A DNA stretch of 64,000 nucleotides. Source: Betaproteobacteria bacterium (GTDB lineage Bacteria > Pseudomonadota > Gammaproteobacteria > Burkholderiales > Casimicrobiaceae). Where the stretch lies: the NCBI GenBank assembly GCA_013298145.1, contig JAAFJO010000003.1, positions 434,001 through 498,000 of the forward strand. The letters are read 5' to 3'. This document shows, piece after piece, positions 10,101-18,365 of this stretch (positions are counted from its first letter, which is position 1; every line of letters starts with the position of its first letter). The notes under the pieces are model-generated. The model was not told the DNA's origin. It ran no database searches and was given only the letters and a program-made list of their open reading frames with translations. The translations under genes and the position numbers were made by a program.

Positions 10101-11567
10101 GGCGGCAACGCTCCACAATCATTCCCGCTGAGCTTCTTAGTCGGCACACCAAGCGTCGTGTTCACTCAAAATTTTGACGCCGTGACCGTACCCGCGCTGC
10201 CGGCCGGTTGGACAACCGCTCAATCCGGAACGCCGCCCGCAGTCTGGGCGAGCTCTACCACGAGCCCGTCTTCCGCTCCCATCGCAGTCTTCACCAATGG
10301 CGTCGCCACGGTTGCCTCGAACGATTTGATTTCGCCCCCGATTGCGCTCCCGGCTTCCAATACGGGCGCGTCAATCGAGTTCGCGCACACGTGGAACTTT
10401 GAGGCCGGCTACGACGGCGGTGTATTGGAAATCTCCACGAACGGCGGCTCGGCTTACAACGATGTGACTTCGCCAACGATCGGCGGCACCTTCGAATCGG
10501 GCGGATACAGCGGCACGATAGACCCGAGCTTCGGCAATCCGATCGCCGGACGCACCGCCTGGACGGGCAGCCAAGCCACGTACATTACGTCGGTGCTGCG
10601 GCTTCCTGCGTCATTGAACGGCCAAACCATTCGCTTGCGCTTCCGCGGCGGGTGGGATAACGACGTAGCGATTAGCGGTGTCAACTGGCGTGTTGACAAT
10701 GTCGTCGTGCGCTCCGGTTTGCAATGCGCGGGACCCGGCGCTGGCGTGTGTGCTGCGGCCTCCTACGCCGTCGGCGGCACGGTCAGCGGGTTGACGGGCA
10801 CCGGTCTCGTGTTGCAAAACAACGGCGGAAACAATCTTGCGGTGAACGCAAACGGCAGCTTTACCTTCACCTCCCCCGTAGCATCGGGTAGCCCGTACAA
10901 CGTAACGGTTCTCACCCAGCCGAGTGGTCAAGCATGCACGGTTTCCAGCGGCAGCGGTACCGTCGGGAATGCGCCGGTCACGAGCGTCGCCGTCAGCTGC
11001 TCTAGCGGACCATTCTCGATTTCGACGACCGCCTCCCCTGCAGCGGCGGGCACGCTCAGTTGTTCGCCTAACCCCGTTGCGTTTGGCGGCAGCAGCACCT
11101 GCACAGCGACAGCTGCGCTGGGTTTTGCTTTCGGTAACTGGAGTGGCGACTGCTCAGGCGCGACCTGTTCATTGTCGAACGTTGTCGGTCCAAGGTCGGT
11201 GACCGCGAATTTCGTCGCGCTCCCGCTGCTCAACATTGATAACAGCGCTGCGCCGTCGGTATACGAGGCAGCGACTGACGGTTTGCTGCTAATGCGCTAC
11301 TTACTCGGCCTGCGCGGTCCCGAGCTTGTCGCAGGTGCGCTTGGCAACGCAGCGCAAAGGAACGCTACGCAGATTGAGCTACACCTGCAAACCTATCTCG
11401 CCCGCTTTGACGTGGACGGCGACGGGCTTGTTCGCCCACAAACGGACGGACTGATGATTTACCGACGACTCTTGGGGCTCTCGGGCGCGGCGCTCACCGC
11501 TGGCGCAAAGAACTCCAGCCGGACCGATCTCGACATCGCGAATGCAATCGACGCGCTGAGACCTTAA
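7158..11567 (+). CDS. Large secreted reprolysin-like zinc metalloprotease with dockerin-like tail
   Basis: A 1469-residue exported protease. Start ATG 7158 begins a clear signal peptide (MFKAVSFSIAALAALVSVHVHA); an in-frame TTG at 7014 would bury it. An N-terminal propeptide (about 25-190) precedes the M12B-like catalytic domain with HEMGHQFNAPH (His342, Glu343, His346, His352) and a downstream Met-turn in STIMSYTG. Then come immunoglobulin-like modules, a jelly-roll domain (starting near FTQNFDAVTVPALPAGW), a CTVSSGSGT module, a bacterial repeat rich in Cys, and two dockerin-like calcium repeats (about 1358-1440; FDVDGDGLV). It stands alone; a repeat-derived terminator follows. Confidence 0.9.
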   Translation: MFKAVSFSIAALAALVSVHVHADRALWSDLDSSKAPMSAERFTPATTGRTLALQHTALLAKLSGAPSEAVIRVPESSLVLELPMPDGSFDSFRIVETAVMAPELAARFPQIKTYLAQSISDPGVTARLDTTTLGFRAQFLSSKGTIYIEPLARGDLSRYIAFNKKDDTAERPPMRCNVTGEVFKSTPEGLRKNAIEPLATGANLRTYRLAVATTGEYAAQFGGTKADALSGIVTTMNRVNGIFEREAAVRMQLVANNDLVIFTNGATDPYDNNDSRAMLGQNQTTLTSIIGGANYDIGHVFTTGGGGVASLGSVCSATRKGQGVTGLPNPRGDWFDVDFVSHEMGHQFNAPHTFNSESNNCGNNNRSSGSAYEPGSGSTIMSYTGSCSPHNLQRDSDDHFHGGSLNTIHAFVAGSGSTCGTLSATGNSPPTISAPANNTAYTIPSRTPFMLTATAADANNDTLTYNWEQLNTGDANVVNVPLSFFDTGNNPIFRTFAPSRSATRYFPSLRYILDNANEPPVNAPLLGTASTPYFTGETLPTSNRTLAFQLMVRDNRPGGGGTEKVAVNVTVNAASGPFAVTVPNTNVSWAAGSNQTVTWNVANTSSAPVSAGNVEIALSTDGGFTFPTILAASVPNNGSANVSIPANTPSTTRARIRVMAVGNIFFDVSDTNFTITGANTVPTITATGTVSVSQGGPSATATVATVSDSQDAAGSLTVSASQVPQELNVTITNSAGNISLTATAQCSLYAPLSGTSTYPILLTVTDSAGAQSTAYVNVLVSANSVPTLGAYSNVIIVRGTTVSVNPASSPADGNNNANAPTVSVSNLSGSGPGGSVTVAANGNVSIVTTATTDISTFPIRVSVADSCGATRIRDFTARVLPPGAYLDPAGSQLITGNALVEPNECNELNFSVANVGNASATAVSATLSSSAPGVSVTRPAATFTDIATGQTRTTSVPFQFSTTNSLACGSSANFNVTVNYTGGNAPQSFPLSFLVGTPSVVFTQNFDAVTVPALPAGWTTAQSGTPPAVWASSTTSPSSAPIAVFTNGVATVASNDLISPPIALPASNTGASIEFAHTWNFEAGYDGGVLEISTNGGSAYNDVTSPTIGGTFESGGYSGTIDPSFGNPIAGRTAWTGSQATYITSVLRLPASLNGQTIRLRFRGGWDNDVAISGVNWRVDNVVVRSGLQCAGPGAGVCAAASYAVGGTVSGLTGTGLVLQNNGGNNLAVNANGSFTFTSPVASGSPYNVTVLTQPSGQACTVSSGSGTVGNAPVTSVAVSCSSGPFSISTTASPAAAGTLSCSPNPVAFGGSSTCTATAALGFAFGNWSGDCSGATCSLSNVVGPRSVTANFVALPLLNIDNSAAPSVYEAATDGLLLMRYLLGLRGPELVAGALGNAAQRNATQIELHLQTYLARFDVDGDGLVRPQTDGLMIYRRLLGLSGAALTAGAKNSSRTDLDIANAIDALRP

Positions 11568-11594
11568 AGCATCGAGATCGTAATAACGATACAT

Positions 11595-11637
11595 CGCTAG
11601 TCCTTCTGTTAACTGGGCTAGCGAGTGTTTTTTGTTT
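11595..11637 (+). terminator. Terminator hairpin formed by a GGGCTAG-family repeat
   Basis: Nine-pair stem CGCTAGTCC (11595-11603) against GGGCTAGCG (11615-11623) with one G-U pair, followed by a T-rich run. It lies 27 bases after the metalloprotease stop. The left half CTAGTCCTTCTGTT resembles 62158-62173. Confidence 0.7.
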
Positions 11638-11846
11638 TGTAGGTATACCCTGTATTGCCGCTATAACTCCCATTCAGAAACAGTTTCAGGCGCTACGCTG
11701 TTCGGTAACGGTCACGAGACAGCCGTCCCGCACGTGCCCTACCCGACCAGCAAAGTCGTGCCCCAGCTGCAGGCTTTTTGTACGAACCAGAACTAATTCG
11801 CGGCACGGCGGTCACATCCCATTAATTTGTTTTCCGCATCCTCGAC

Positions 11847-12386
11847 GTGACTTCTGACCCTGGACGGTACAACTCAGTCGCCATCTTTCTTCATTGGTTA
11901 CTTGCCATTGCAATTATTGGCTCACTTTGCGTGGGCCTCTACATGACCAACATCCCGATGTCGCCCACGCGGCTCAAGTTCTACAACTGGCACAAATGGG
12001 CGGGCATCATCATTCTTCTCCTCTCAGCGGCTCGGCTCTTGTGGCGACTTCTTCACATGCCGCCGCCGTTACCGAATTCAACCCCGTCCTGGCAGCAATG
12101 GGCTGCCCGCGCCGGTCATAGCGCGCTTTACGTTTTCTTCTTCGCGGTGCCACTGGCCGGTTGGGCCTACTCGAGCGCTGCTGGCTTTCCGATCGTATTG
12201 TTTGGTGTGATCCCGCTGCCTGACTGGGTTCCAAAGGATCGCGAGCTCGCCGAAGTTCTTAAGCCTATTCATCAATATCTTGCGTACGCACTCGCGGCAA
12301 CGATCATTGTGCATGTCGCCGCCGCACTCAAACACCAGTTCATCGATCGCGACCGAATCCTCGCGAGAATGGGTCTCGGCAGCTAG
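11847..12386 (+). CDS. Cytochrome b561 family di-heme membrane protein
   Basis: A 179-residue integral membrane electron carrier of the bacterial CybB type. Four membrane segments are visible, with the family's histidines in FLHWLLAIAIIG, NWHKWAG, ARAGHSALYVFFFAVPLAGW and PIHQYLAYALAATIIVHVAAALKHQFIDRD. GTG 11847 begins MTSDPGRYNSVAIFLHW, the usual family N-terminus. Two YceI genes follow on the same strand, a neighbourhood often seen for cytochrome b561 and consistent with shared quinone or isoprenoid chemistry in the inner membrane. Confidence 0.92.
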   Translation: MTSDPGRYNSVAIFLHWLLAIAIIGSLCVGLYMTNIPMSPTRLKFYNWHKWAGIIILLLSAARLLWRLLHMPPPLPNSTPSWQQWAARAGHSALYVFFFAVPLAGWAYSSAAGFPIVLFGVIPLPDWVPKDRELAEVLKPIHQYLAYALAATIIVHVAAALKHQFIDRDRILARMGLGS

Positions 12387-12486
12387 CGAAACGAGGTATC
12401 AGGCGCAGATCACGCACCGCTTATTCGTTCAAAACTACTCACTCACTCTTCCGGTTCGCGCTCAAAAAATCTATCTCCCCGCTTTA

Positions 12487-13053
12487 ATGAAATCCCTTAT
12501 CCGCATCCTACTCGTCACCACCATGATCGCCGCCAGCGCTGGTGCGTCAGCGCAGCAAAAAATGGTCCCCGCCCAAAGTGAAATTGCGTTTATCAGCAAA
12601 CAAATGGGCGTGCCTGTTGACGGTAAGTTCAAGAAGTTTGACGCGCAAATGAGCTTCGACCCAAAGTCCCCGCAAACGAGTAAGGTCTCGTTTACGGTGG
12701 ATCTGTTGAGCGCCGACATTGGCAATGCGGAAACAGAACGAGAACTCAAAAAACCAGGATGGTTTGATAGTTCAAAGTTTCCTCAAGCGACCTTTACTTC
12801 GACAGCGATCAAGGGCCTCGGTGGCGGCAAATTCGAAGTTGCAGGGAAACTCTCGATCAAGGGCAACTCGCGGGATATCGTCGTTCCGGTAAGCGTTACT
12901 CAGGCGGCAGGCGTATCCACAGCGCGCGGCGAATTTACGCTCAAGCGCCTCGAATTCAAGATCGGCGACGGCGAGTGGAACGATGTCTCCATCGTTGCGA
13001 ATGAGGTCGTCGTCAAATTCAAAATCGCGGTCACTGGGATGAACCCGCTCTAG
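12487..13053 (+). CDS. YceI family periplasmic lipid-binding protein (first copy)
   Basis: A 188-residue secreted protein. ATG 12487 starts a signal peptide (MKSLIRILLVTTMIAASAGASAQQ). The mature part is a YceI lipocalin-like barrel: SEIAFISKQMGVPVDGKFKKFDAQMSFD, then PGWFDSSKFPQATFTSTAIK and GNSRDIVVPVSV. An upstream in-frame ATG at 12280 lies inside the cytochrome gene. YceI proteins bind polyisoprenoids in the periplasm; the partner here is unknown. This copy is divergent from the second one and lacks the classic HTxxxWExxHFG opening. Confidence 0.88.
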   Translation: MKSLIRILLVTTMIAASAGASAQQKMVPAQSEIAFISKQMGVPVDGKFKKFDAQMSFDPKSPQTSKVSFTVDLLSADIGNAETERELKKPGWFDSSKFPQATFTSTAIKGLGGGKFEVAGKLSIKGNSRDIVVPVSVTQAAGVSTARGEFTLKRLEFKIGDGEWNDVSIVANEVVVKFKIAVTGMNPL

Positions 13054-13157
13054 ACGACCAACAGTTTCACGCTCACGCGAGCATACGCGACCGCGTCCCT
13101 CTGCGCTCGCCTGGTAGAGATCCTTTTCCTCCTCACAACCCCTCTTCGGAGCTATCT

Positions 13158-13751
13158 ATGAAACTAAAAACAGTCTTTGCAACGCTTGCAATTTCACTCG
13201 CGACAATCGCCGGTGCGCAAGACGCTGGCGTCAATCGCACTGCGCAAGGCACGTACAAAATCGAGCCGACTCACACATTTGTGACGTGGGAAGCCAAGCA
13301 CTTTGGCGTATCCACCAGTCGCGGTCGTTTTGACAAGAAAGACGGCACGATTGAGATCGATGCAGTCGCAAAAAAAGGCAAGGCCGAAATCACCATCGAT
13401 ATGAAATCGATGAATACGGGCGTTGCGCCGTTTGACAAGCATCTCACCGGCAAGGATTTTTTCAACGCCGAAGAATTCCCGACAGCGACGTTCAAAGCGG
13501 ACAACTTCAAATTCGACGGCGATCGCGTCACGGAAGTTGTCGGCACCCTCACAATGCTCGGCAAAACCAACCCTGTAACGCTGAAAGGCTCGCTCTTCGG
13601 CTGCTATATGAGCCCGATGATTCGCCGTCAGGTGTGCGGCGGCGACTTCGAAACAACGATCCAGAGATCGCAGTGGGGTATGAGCTACGGCGTGCCTGCA
13701 ATCCCTGACAGCATCCGTCTGCTGATTCAGATTGAGGCAATTAAGCAGTAA
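13158..13751 (+). CDS. YceI family periplasmic protein (second copy)
   Basis: A 197-residue exported protein with signal peptide MKLKTVFATLAISLATIAGA. The mature protein shows the canonical YceI signature (YKIEPTHTFVTWEAKHFGVST, then FDKHLTGKDFFNAEEFPTATF). It has two cysteines (GCYMSP and RRQVCGGDF) that could form a disulfide in the periplasm. It lies about 100 bases after the first YceI gene and ends at a strong terminator, so cytochrome b561 and the two YceI genes probably form one unit. Confidence 0.93.
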   Translation: MKLKTVFATLAISLATIAGAQDAGVNRTAQGTYKIEPTHTFVTWEAKHFGVSTSRGRFDKKDGTIEIDAVAKKGKAEITIDMKSMNTGVAPFDKHLTGKDFFNAEEFPTATFKADNFKFDGDRVTEVVGTLTMLGKTNPVTLKGSLFGCYMSPMIRRQVCGGDFETTIQRSQWGMSYGVPAIPDSIRLLIQIEAIKQ

Positions 13752-13770
13752 GGCCCGCACGCTCTAAATA

Positions 13771-13796
13771 AAAAGCCGCCCGCTGGCGGCTTTTTT
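13771..13796 (+). terminator. Rho-independent terminator after yceI copy 2
   Basis: Stem GCCGCC (13775-13780) and GGCGGC (13785-13790) with a four-base loop, flanked by an A run upstream and a T run downstream. Because of the flanking A tract it could also work for the convergent aroA transcript. Confidence 0.9.
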
Positions 13797-14083
13797 GATT
13801 CGATCTTCACCTTTTTACTGACGTGGAGTGCATCCAAATCGCCGGGCCGTGACTAGAGGCCACGGGCATTACCGGATGTGACTGCGGCGCGGTTTCCACG
13901 AATTCACCTCGTAAACCGCGCTACACCGATCGCAACCAATTTCCTACTGACCGAAAGACAAAATGGATCGTAGCACTTGCGACGATTAGCAAATTCTATT
14001 GGGACAAATCCGTCTTACGCATTTCTCCCTACCAGCTATTTTCATGCGCTAGTCCTTATTCAATATGAATTTGCCGCGTAAAG
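13797..14083. other. Convergent intergenic region with a repeat pair
   Basis: Lies between the ends of yceI and aroA. No gene seen. It holds an AT-rich palindromic unit at 13990-14060 related to the one inside tilS. Confidence 0.5.
13990..14060. repeat. GGGCTAG-family repeat resembling the copy inside tilS
   Basis: The left end reads CAAATTCTATTGGGACAAAT, closely matching 39057-39077 within tilS. The right part GCGCTAGTCCTTATT (14046-14060) shares its CTAGTCC core with the right arm in tilS and with 11597-11603. Confidence 0.55.
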
Positions 14084-15403
14084 CTAGCTAGTTTGCAGTG
14101 AGTCAAACACGTCGAAATAGGTCGGAAATGTCTTGTTCACGCACTGCGGATCATTGATTCGCACAGGAACGCCGCGTTCACCCAGGCTCGCGAGTGAAAA
14201 ACACATCGCAATCCGATGGTCGTCATACGTATCAATGGCAGCGTTCGCCGTCAGATGGGCGGGGGGCGTGATGGCAATGTAATCCGCGCCCTCTTCCACG
14301 GTGGCGCCGAGTTTTCGCAATTCCTTCGCCATCGCTGCAATACGGTCCGTTTCCTTCACCCGCCAACTGGCGATATTGGTGAGCTTGGTAGTGCCTTCTG
14401 CGAACAGAGCAGCAACGGCAAGGGTCATCGCTGCGTCTGGGATGTGATTCATATCCGCCTGAATGGCGTAAAGCTTTCCACTAAGGGGCGCACGCGCGAT
14501 GATCGAATTTTCCTCGTGCGAAATTTGTGCGCCCATCTGCGCCATCGCATCGGCGAATTTCACGTCGCCTTGCAGCGCGTTTGGTCCGACGCCGTCGACT
14601 CGAACGGGCCCGCCACCAATAGCGGCCGCAGCGATGAAATACGACGCGCTGGAGGCATCGCCTTCGACCGCATAGCTGCCCGGAGAAACATAGTGCGCGG
14701 GCGGCACGATAAAGCGGTGCCAACCATAGCGCTCCACGCGAACGCCGAATTGCGCCATCATGGCGAGCGTGATTTCGATGTAGGGCTTACTGATCAGCTC
14801 GCCCAGCACTTCGATCGTAGCGGGCTTACCCTCGCGCGATGTCACCATCGGTAGCGCCATGAGAAGCCCCGTCAAAAACTGCGATGACACATCGCCACGA
14901 ATCGGGATTGGCTGGTTAATTCGAATCGCGCCACCAGAAATGGTTAATGGAGGAAAGCCGGGGTTCTGCTGGTAGCCGATAACGGCGCCGATTTGCTGCA
15001 ACGCATCAACCAAATCACCTATCGGGCGCTCGCGCATTCTAGGCACGCCATCCACTCCATAGCGCGCACCACTGCGCGCAGCGAGAGCGAGCGTAGCAAC
15101 CAGTGAGCGCGCCGCAGTACCGGCATTTCCAACAAAGATTTCAGCTTCTGGCACGCTAAATTCGCCAGCGCAGCCTACCACCGAAAGCTCGCCACTCGGC
15201 GAGAGCGGGGAGCACGATACGCCGAGCGCGGCGAGTGCCCCGCGCATCACTTGCGTATCGTCAGAATCGAGTAAACCAGTCAGGGTGGTCGTGCCTTTCG
15301 CTAGCGCAGCCAACAACAATGCGCGGTTCGAGATGCTCTTAGACCCCGGCAGCCGAACGTTCCCGCCCACATGCGGACGATGCTTCAAGTCGATGTATTC
15401 CAT
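14084..15403 (-). CDS. aroA: 3-phosphoshikimate 1-carboxyvinyltransferase (EPSP synthase)
   Basis: Condenses shikimate-3-phosphate with phosphoenolpyruvate, the sixth step of the shikimate pathway, in the cytosol. Full length at 439 residues. It shows [20 protein letters not shown] at the phosphate site, the central [32 protein letters not shown] and the C-terminal [18 protein letters not shown] with [11 protein letters not shown]. The LPGSKS and NAGTA motifs are those of glyphosate-sensitive class I enzymes. It is the last gene of the minus-strand serC-pheA-tyrA-aroA series, separated from tyrA by a DoxX gene. Confidence 0.97.
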   Translation of the reverse strand: MEYIDLKHRPHVGGNVRLPGSKSISNRALLLAALAKGTTTLTGLLDSDDTQVMRGALAALGVSCSPLSPSGELSVVGCAGEFSVPEAEIFVGNAGTAARSLVATLALAARSGARYGVDGVPRMRERPIGDLVDALQQIGAVIGYQQNPGFPPLTISGGAIRINQPIPIRGDVSSQFLTGLLMALPMVTSREGKPATIEVLGELISKPYIEITLAMMAQFGVRVERYGWHRFIVPPAHYVSPGSYAVEGDASSASYFIAAAAIGGGPVRVDGVGPNALQGDVKFADAMAQMGAQISHEENSIIARAPLSGKLYAIQADMNHIPDAAMTLAVAALFAEGTTKLTNIASWRVKETDRIAAMAKELRKLGATVEEGADYIAITPPAHLTANAAIDTYDDHRIAMCFSLASLGERGVPVRINDPQCVNKTFPTYFDVFDSLQTS

Positions 15404-15505
15404 CTCAGCATTCTACGAAGGGTAGTCGGAGGTGGTCGACGCGCGCCGCCTAGCGCATCGATCACCCAGGCCCACCGCTCGCGCGAAGCACTTGTGATAC
15501 CTCCC

Positions 15506-15886
15506 TCACGTCCTACGATGGGCTGCTAATCCCGTGCACATCAACGCGACAACGAGAAGCACGTTGAACTCCATTCCATTTCGCCCGAGGCCAACAACAA
15601 ACCACCCTGCTGGCGCGTGAACCAATGCGATACCCACAACGTAAATTACGGAAAACATGATCGCTACGGCTAGCGTGAACCGCCCCGCTGCAAACACGAC
15701 TGACCCAACCATCTCGAAAATTGAAATAGCCCACGCGAGCGCGAGCGCGAACGGAATGCCGTGTGAATGCAGCCAAGCGCCAAATGGATCGATACCTCCA
15801 TAAAGGAGCCGTGCCCAGCCATGCGCTGCGATGAGGCCAGCGACGGTAACGCGTAATGTGAGCCAGAGAATACGATCAGAAATCAA
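15506..15886 (-). CDS. DoxX family membrane protein
   Basis: A small (126 residues) inner-membrane protein with four helices and the DoxX opening LRVTVAGLIAAHGWARLLYGG. The frame extends 20 codons upstream to TTG 15946. I prefer TTG 15886 (MISDRILWLTLRV) because GGGAG lies five bases before it and the extension lacks membrane character. It is inserted between tyrA and aroA on the same strand and seems unrelated to them. DoxX proteins are linked to redox or thiol stress; no partner is visible. Confidence 0.75.
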   Translation of the reverse strand: MISDRILWLTLRVTVAGLIAAHGWARLLYGGIDPFGAWLHSHGIPFALALAWAISIFEMVGSVVFAAGRFTLAVAIMFSVIYVVGIALVHAPAGWFVVGLGRNGMEFNVLLVVALMCTGLAAHRRT

Positions 15887-16211
15887 GGGCGCTCCCGAGG
15901 TTAAACCGATCAACCATAGCTCGAGTTTGTCGCGCGCACAAGACAAAGCTTTTTGCCGTCAGCATCGAACGTTGTAGCGGAACGCTGAATAAATCTTGCG
16001 CGACGGACGCGAACTTGCCGATCGATGGCAAAGCAGCGCCGGGCCTTGGCAAGCTGAACCCTCAAAATCCCTCAATGGGTTTCCGCCATGTCTCAAGGTT
16101 TCCGGGTTTCAGCTCAGCTCAATCCGTCGCGCGCTGCCTCGCGCAGACTCCTTAAGCGCGTCCAGAGGCCTACGGCGCAAAAATCGAAATGAACGCGGAT
16201 ACGGCGGCCGC
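15887..16211. other. Intergenic region with an AACGCTGAAYAA repeat
   Basis: No gene supported. It contains AACGCTGAATAAATC at 15981-15995 followed by sequence ending CTTGCCGAT that matches the copy at 49130, and imperfect inverted stretches up to about 16190. Confidence 0.45.
15981..16024. repeat. AACGCTGAAYAA-family repeat, copy 1
   Basis: Begins AACGCTGAATAAATC, then TTGCGCGACGG and ACTTGCCGAT. The copy at 49130 has the same order of words (TGCACGACG, CTCTTGCCGAT), and 53684-53698 differs in a single base of the first 15. Confidence 0.5.
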
Positions 16212-17129
16212 TCAGCCGTCGTGACCCGCCCCAAACTTCGGCAAAGGTTCGCCATGCTCGATGTGGCGCTGCCATGCGTTCCGGGCAGCACTCGCGCGCA
16301 CGTACGACGCCTCGATGGCTGCAACACCTTCTGGGGCGGGGTTGGCTAACCATGAATCGAATGCGCTTAGGCATGTGCGATACAGGTTGAGCTGTTCGCG
16401 CAGCGCGAGTCGGTTGGCAACGCTAATGTCGCGCCACATTTCGGGAGAGCCCCCCGCAATCCGAGTGAAATCTCGAAAGCCGCTCGCGGCGTAGTTGAAG
16501 TATTGATCTGCTCGCGGCATTTGCGAAAGCATATCAACGAGGGCAAATGCCAGCAGATGCGGCAAATGGCTCACTGCGGCAAACACATCGTCGTGTTCCA
16601 CGGCGCTCATTTCATGAATTTCTGCGCCTGCGGTGCGCCACAGCTCCGCGATGGTGTCTGCTGCGCTTGGGATCGTTTCACCTTCACGACACAACACCAC
16701 TTTACGCTTTTCATAGAGCGTTGCAAACGCCGCTTTCGCGCCTGTTTTTTCAGTGCCCGCAATGGGATGCGCAGGGACGAATTGCGGAAACGCTTCTGCA
16801 AGTGCGCCGCGCGCGGCAGCGATGACGTCTTGCTTCGTGCTGCCGCCATCGGTAATGATCGTTGAAGCACCTAGATGCGGTTTCATCGCCGCAAAAATCG
16901 TCGGCATTTGCGCCACCGGCGTTGCCACGAACACAACGTCCGCCTTTGCGGCCTCTTCGATTGATGCAATCGCGTCAATGATGCCGAGCGCGAGCGCTTC
17001 ATCCAGATTTGCTTGCGAGCGACCGACGCCTACCACCTGCCTGACTGCATTTTTTGATTTCAGCGCGAGCGCAAGCGATCCGCCAATCAGTCCGACGCCA
17101 ACAATGGCGAGGGTTCCTATCTGTTTCAT
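16212..17129 (-). CDS. tyrA: Prephenate dehydrogenase
   Basis: NAD(P)-dependent oxidative decarboxylation of prephenate to 4-hydroxyphenylpyruvate for tyrosine synthesis. 305 residues. An N-terminal Rossmann fold (LAIVGVGLIGGSLALALK) is followed by FVATPVAQMP, a DGGSTKQDV segment, HPIAGTEKTGAKAA and the helical dimer domain with SHLPHLLAFALVD and ASGFRDFTRIAGGSPEMWRDI. It starts three bases after the pheA stop, so both are co-transcribed. Confidence 0.95.
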   Translation of the reverse strand: MKQIGTLAIVGVGLIGGSLALALKSKNAVRQVVGVGRSQANLDEALALGIIDAIASIEEAAKADVVFVATPVAQMPTIFAAMKPHLGASTIITDGGSTKQDVIAAARGALAEAFPQFVPAHPIAGTEKTGAKAAFATLYEKRKVVLCREGETIPSAADTIAELWRTAGAEIHEMSAVEHDDVFAAVSHLPHLLAFALVDMLSQMPRADQYFNYAASGFRDFTRIAGGSPEMWRDISVANRLALREQLNLYRTCLSAFDSWLANPAPEGVAAIEASYVRASAARNAWQRHIEHGEPLPKFGAGHDG

Positions 17130-17132
17130 CCG

Positions 17133-18200
17133 CTACACCACCGCAGCTGGATAAGAGCCAACCACCTTGAAGTAGCTCGACGCGGCCGCTACATCCGCCA
17201 GCGCTTCGGCGACGTGCGGCTCCGTGACATGCCCCTGAATGTCCACGAAAAAATAGTATTCCCACAGGCGATCGGGTGATGGGCGGGACTCAAGATGCGT
17301 CATTGAGACGCTATGTCGTTTAAGCGGTTCGAGAATATCGACGACTGCACCAGGCTTATTCGGTGCCGACAGAATCAAGCTCGTTTTATCTCGCCCCGAA
17401 GCACCCACGTCCTGCATCCCGAGCACCCAAAAGCGTGTGGTGTTGTTGGGCGAATCCTCGATATTGCGCGCAAGAATGGGCACGTTGTAGCGTTGCGCTG
17501 CGAGCGTGCCTGCAATGGCGGCACTACAGGGAGTTTCGGCGGCAAGACGCGCGGCTTCGGCGTTACTCGCAACGGGGATTCGCTGTGCGAGCGGAAGATG
17601 TCTCGCGAGCCAGTTCGCCGTTTGCGCAAGCGATTGCGAATGCGAATACACCTTGGTGATTTTGTCGAGCGCGTCTTCGCGACTCATCAGATTTTGCTGA
17701 ACGCGGAAATCGATTTCCGCACACACCTTAAGCGGCGAGGAAATCGAGAGATCCAGCGTGCGCCCCACAAAGCCTTCGGTGGAATTCACCACCGGAACGA
17801 CCGCATAGTTGGCGATCCCTGCTTCCACCACACGAAAGACTTCGTCAATGGTTGGATGCGGCTCAAACGTTGGCGCGGTACCGAAATGTTTCGCAGCGGC
17901 CGCGTGGCTAAATGTGCCCTCCGGGCCGAGAAATGCGATCACCAACGGCTGCTCAAGGGCCATGCAGTTGCTGATGACTTCGCGAAACACGCGAGCCACG
18001 GCATCGCCCGACAGTGGCCCCAAATTTTCGGCCTGCAAACGGCGCAAGATGGAGGCTTCGCGCTCCGGGCGATACAGCGGCGAACCTGGCGCTTTCACAT
18101 GGCCCACTTCTTTGGCGATCGCAGCGCGTTCACTCAGTAACTTGAGTAACTGATCGTCAAGTGCATCAATTTTTTGGCGAAGATAGTTCAGATCGGGCAT
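17133..18200 (-). CDS. pheA: Bifunctional chorismate mutase / prephenate dehydratase (P-protein)
   Basis: Converts chorismate to prephenate and then to phenylpyruvate. Starting at ATG 18200 (MPDLNYLRQKIDALDDQLLKLL) it has 355 residues: an AroQ chorismate mutase domain (1-85), a prephenate dehydratase domain (FLGPEGTFSHAAA, then NTTRFWVLG with the catalytic TRF), and a C-terminal ACT domain with the phenylalanine-binding LESRPS. An upstream in-frame ATG (18260) gives a cysteine-containing extension atypical of the family. In the dehydratase domain the usual PVENSTEG reads PVVNSTEG, an unusual Glu-to-Val change. Confidence 0.95.
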   Translation of the reverse strand: MPDLNYLRQKIDALDDQLLKLLSERAAIAKEVGHVKAPGSPLYRPEREASILRRLQAENLGPLSGDAVARVFREVISNCMALEQPLVIAFLGPEGTFSHAAAAKHFGTAPTFEPHPTIDEVFRVVEAGIANYAVVPVVNSTEGFVGRTLDLSISSPLKVCAEIDFRVQQNLMSREDALDKITKVYSHSQSLAQTANWLARHLPLAQRIPVASNAEAARLAAETPCSAAIAGTLAAQRYNVPILARNIEDSPNNTTRFWVLGMQDVGASGRDKTSLILSAPNKPGAVVDILEPLKRHSVSMTHLESRPSPDRLWEYYFFVDIQGHVTEPHVAEALADVAAASSYFKVVGSYPAAVV

Positions 18201-18266
18201 GGTCGGGACGCAGTGAAAAGTCGCTATTGAAACGGTACGGATGGAGTCTCTCGTCCGCACGTTATC

Positions 18267-18287
18267 GGCGCGGGCTTAACCGCGCTT
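18267..18287. repeat. Single arm of the GCGGGCTTGACCGCG repeat
   Basis: GGCGCGGGCTTAACCGCGCT differs by one base from the arms of the inverted repeats at 22248-22345 and 58519-58582. A weaker partner (CGCCGCCTACAAAT) follows near 18340-18355. Confidence 0.5.
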
Positions 18288-18365
18288 AGTTGACGCACAA
18301 CTGTGCAGCGAAGCGGCGTTAATTCCGGCCTCCGCCGGGCGCCGCCTACAAATATCTGTGGCTCT

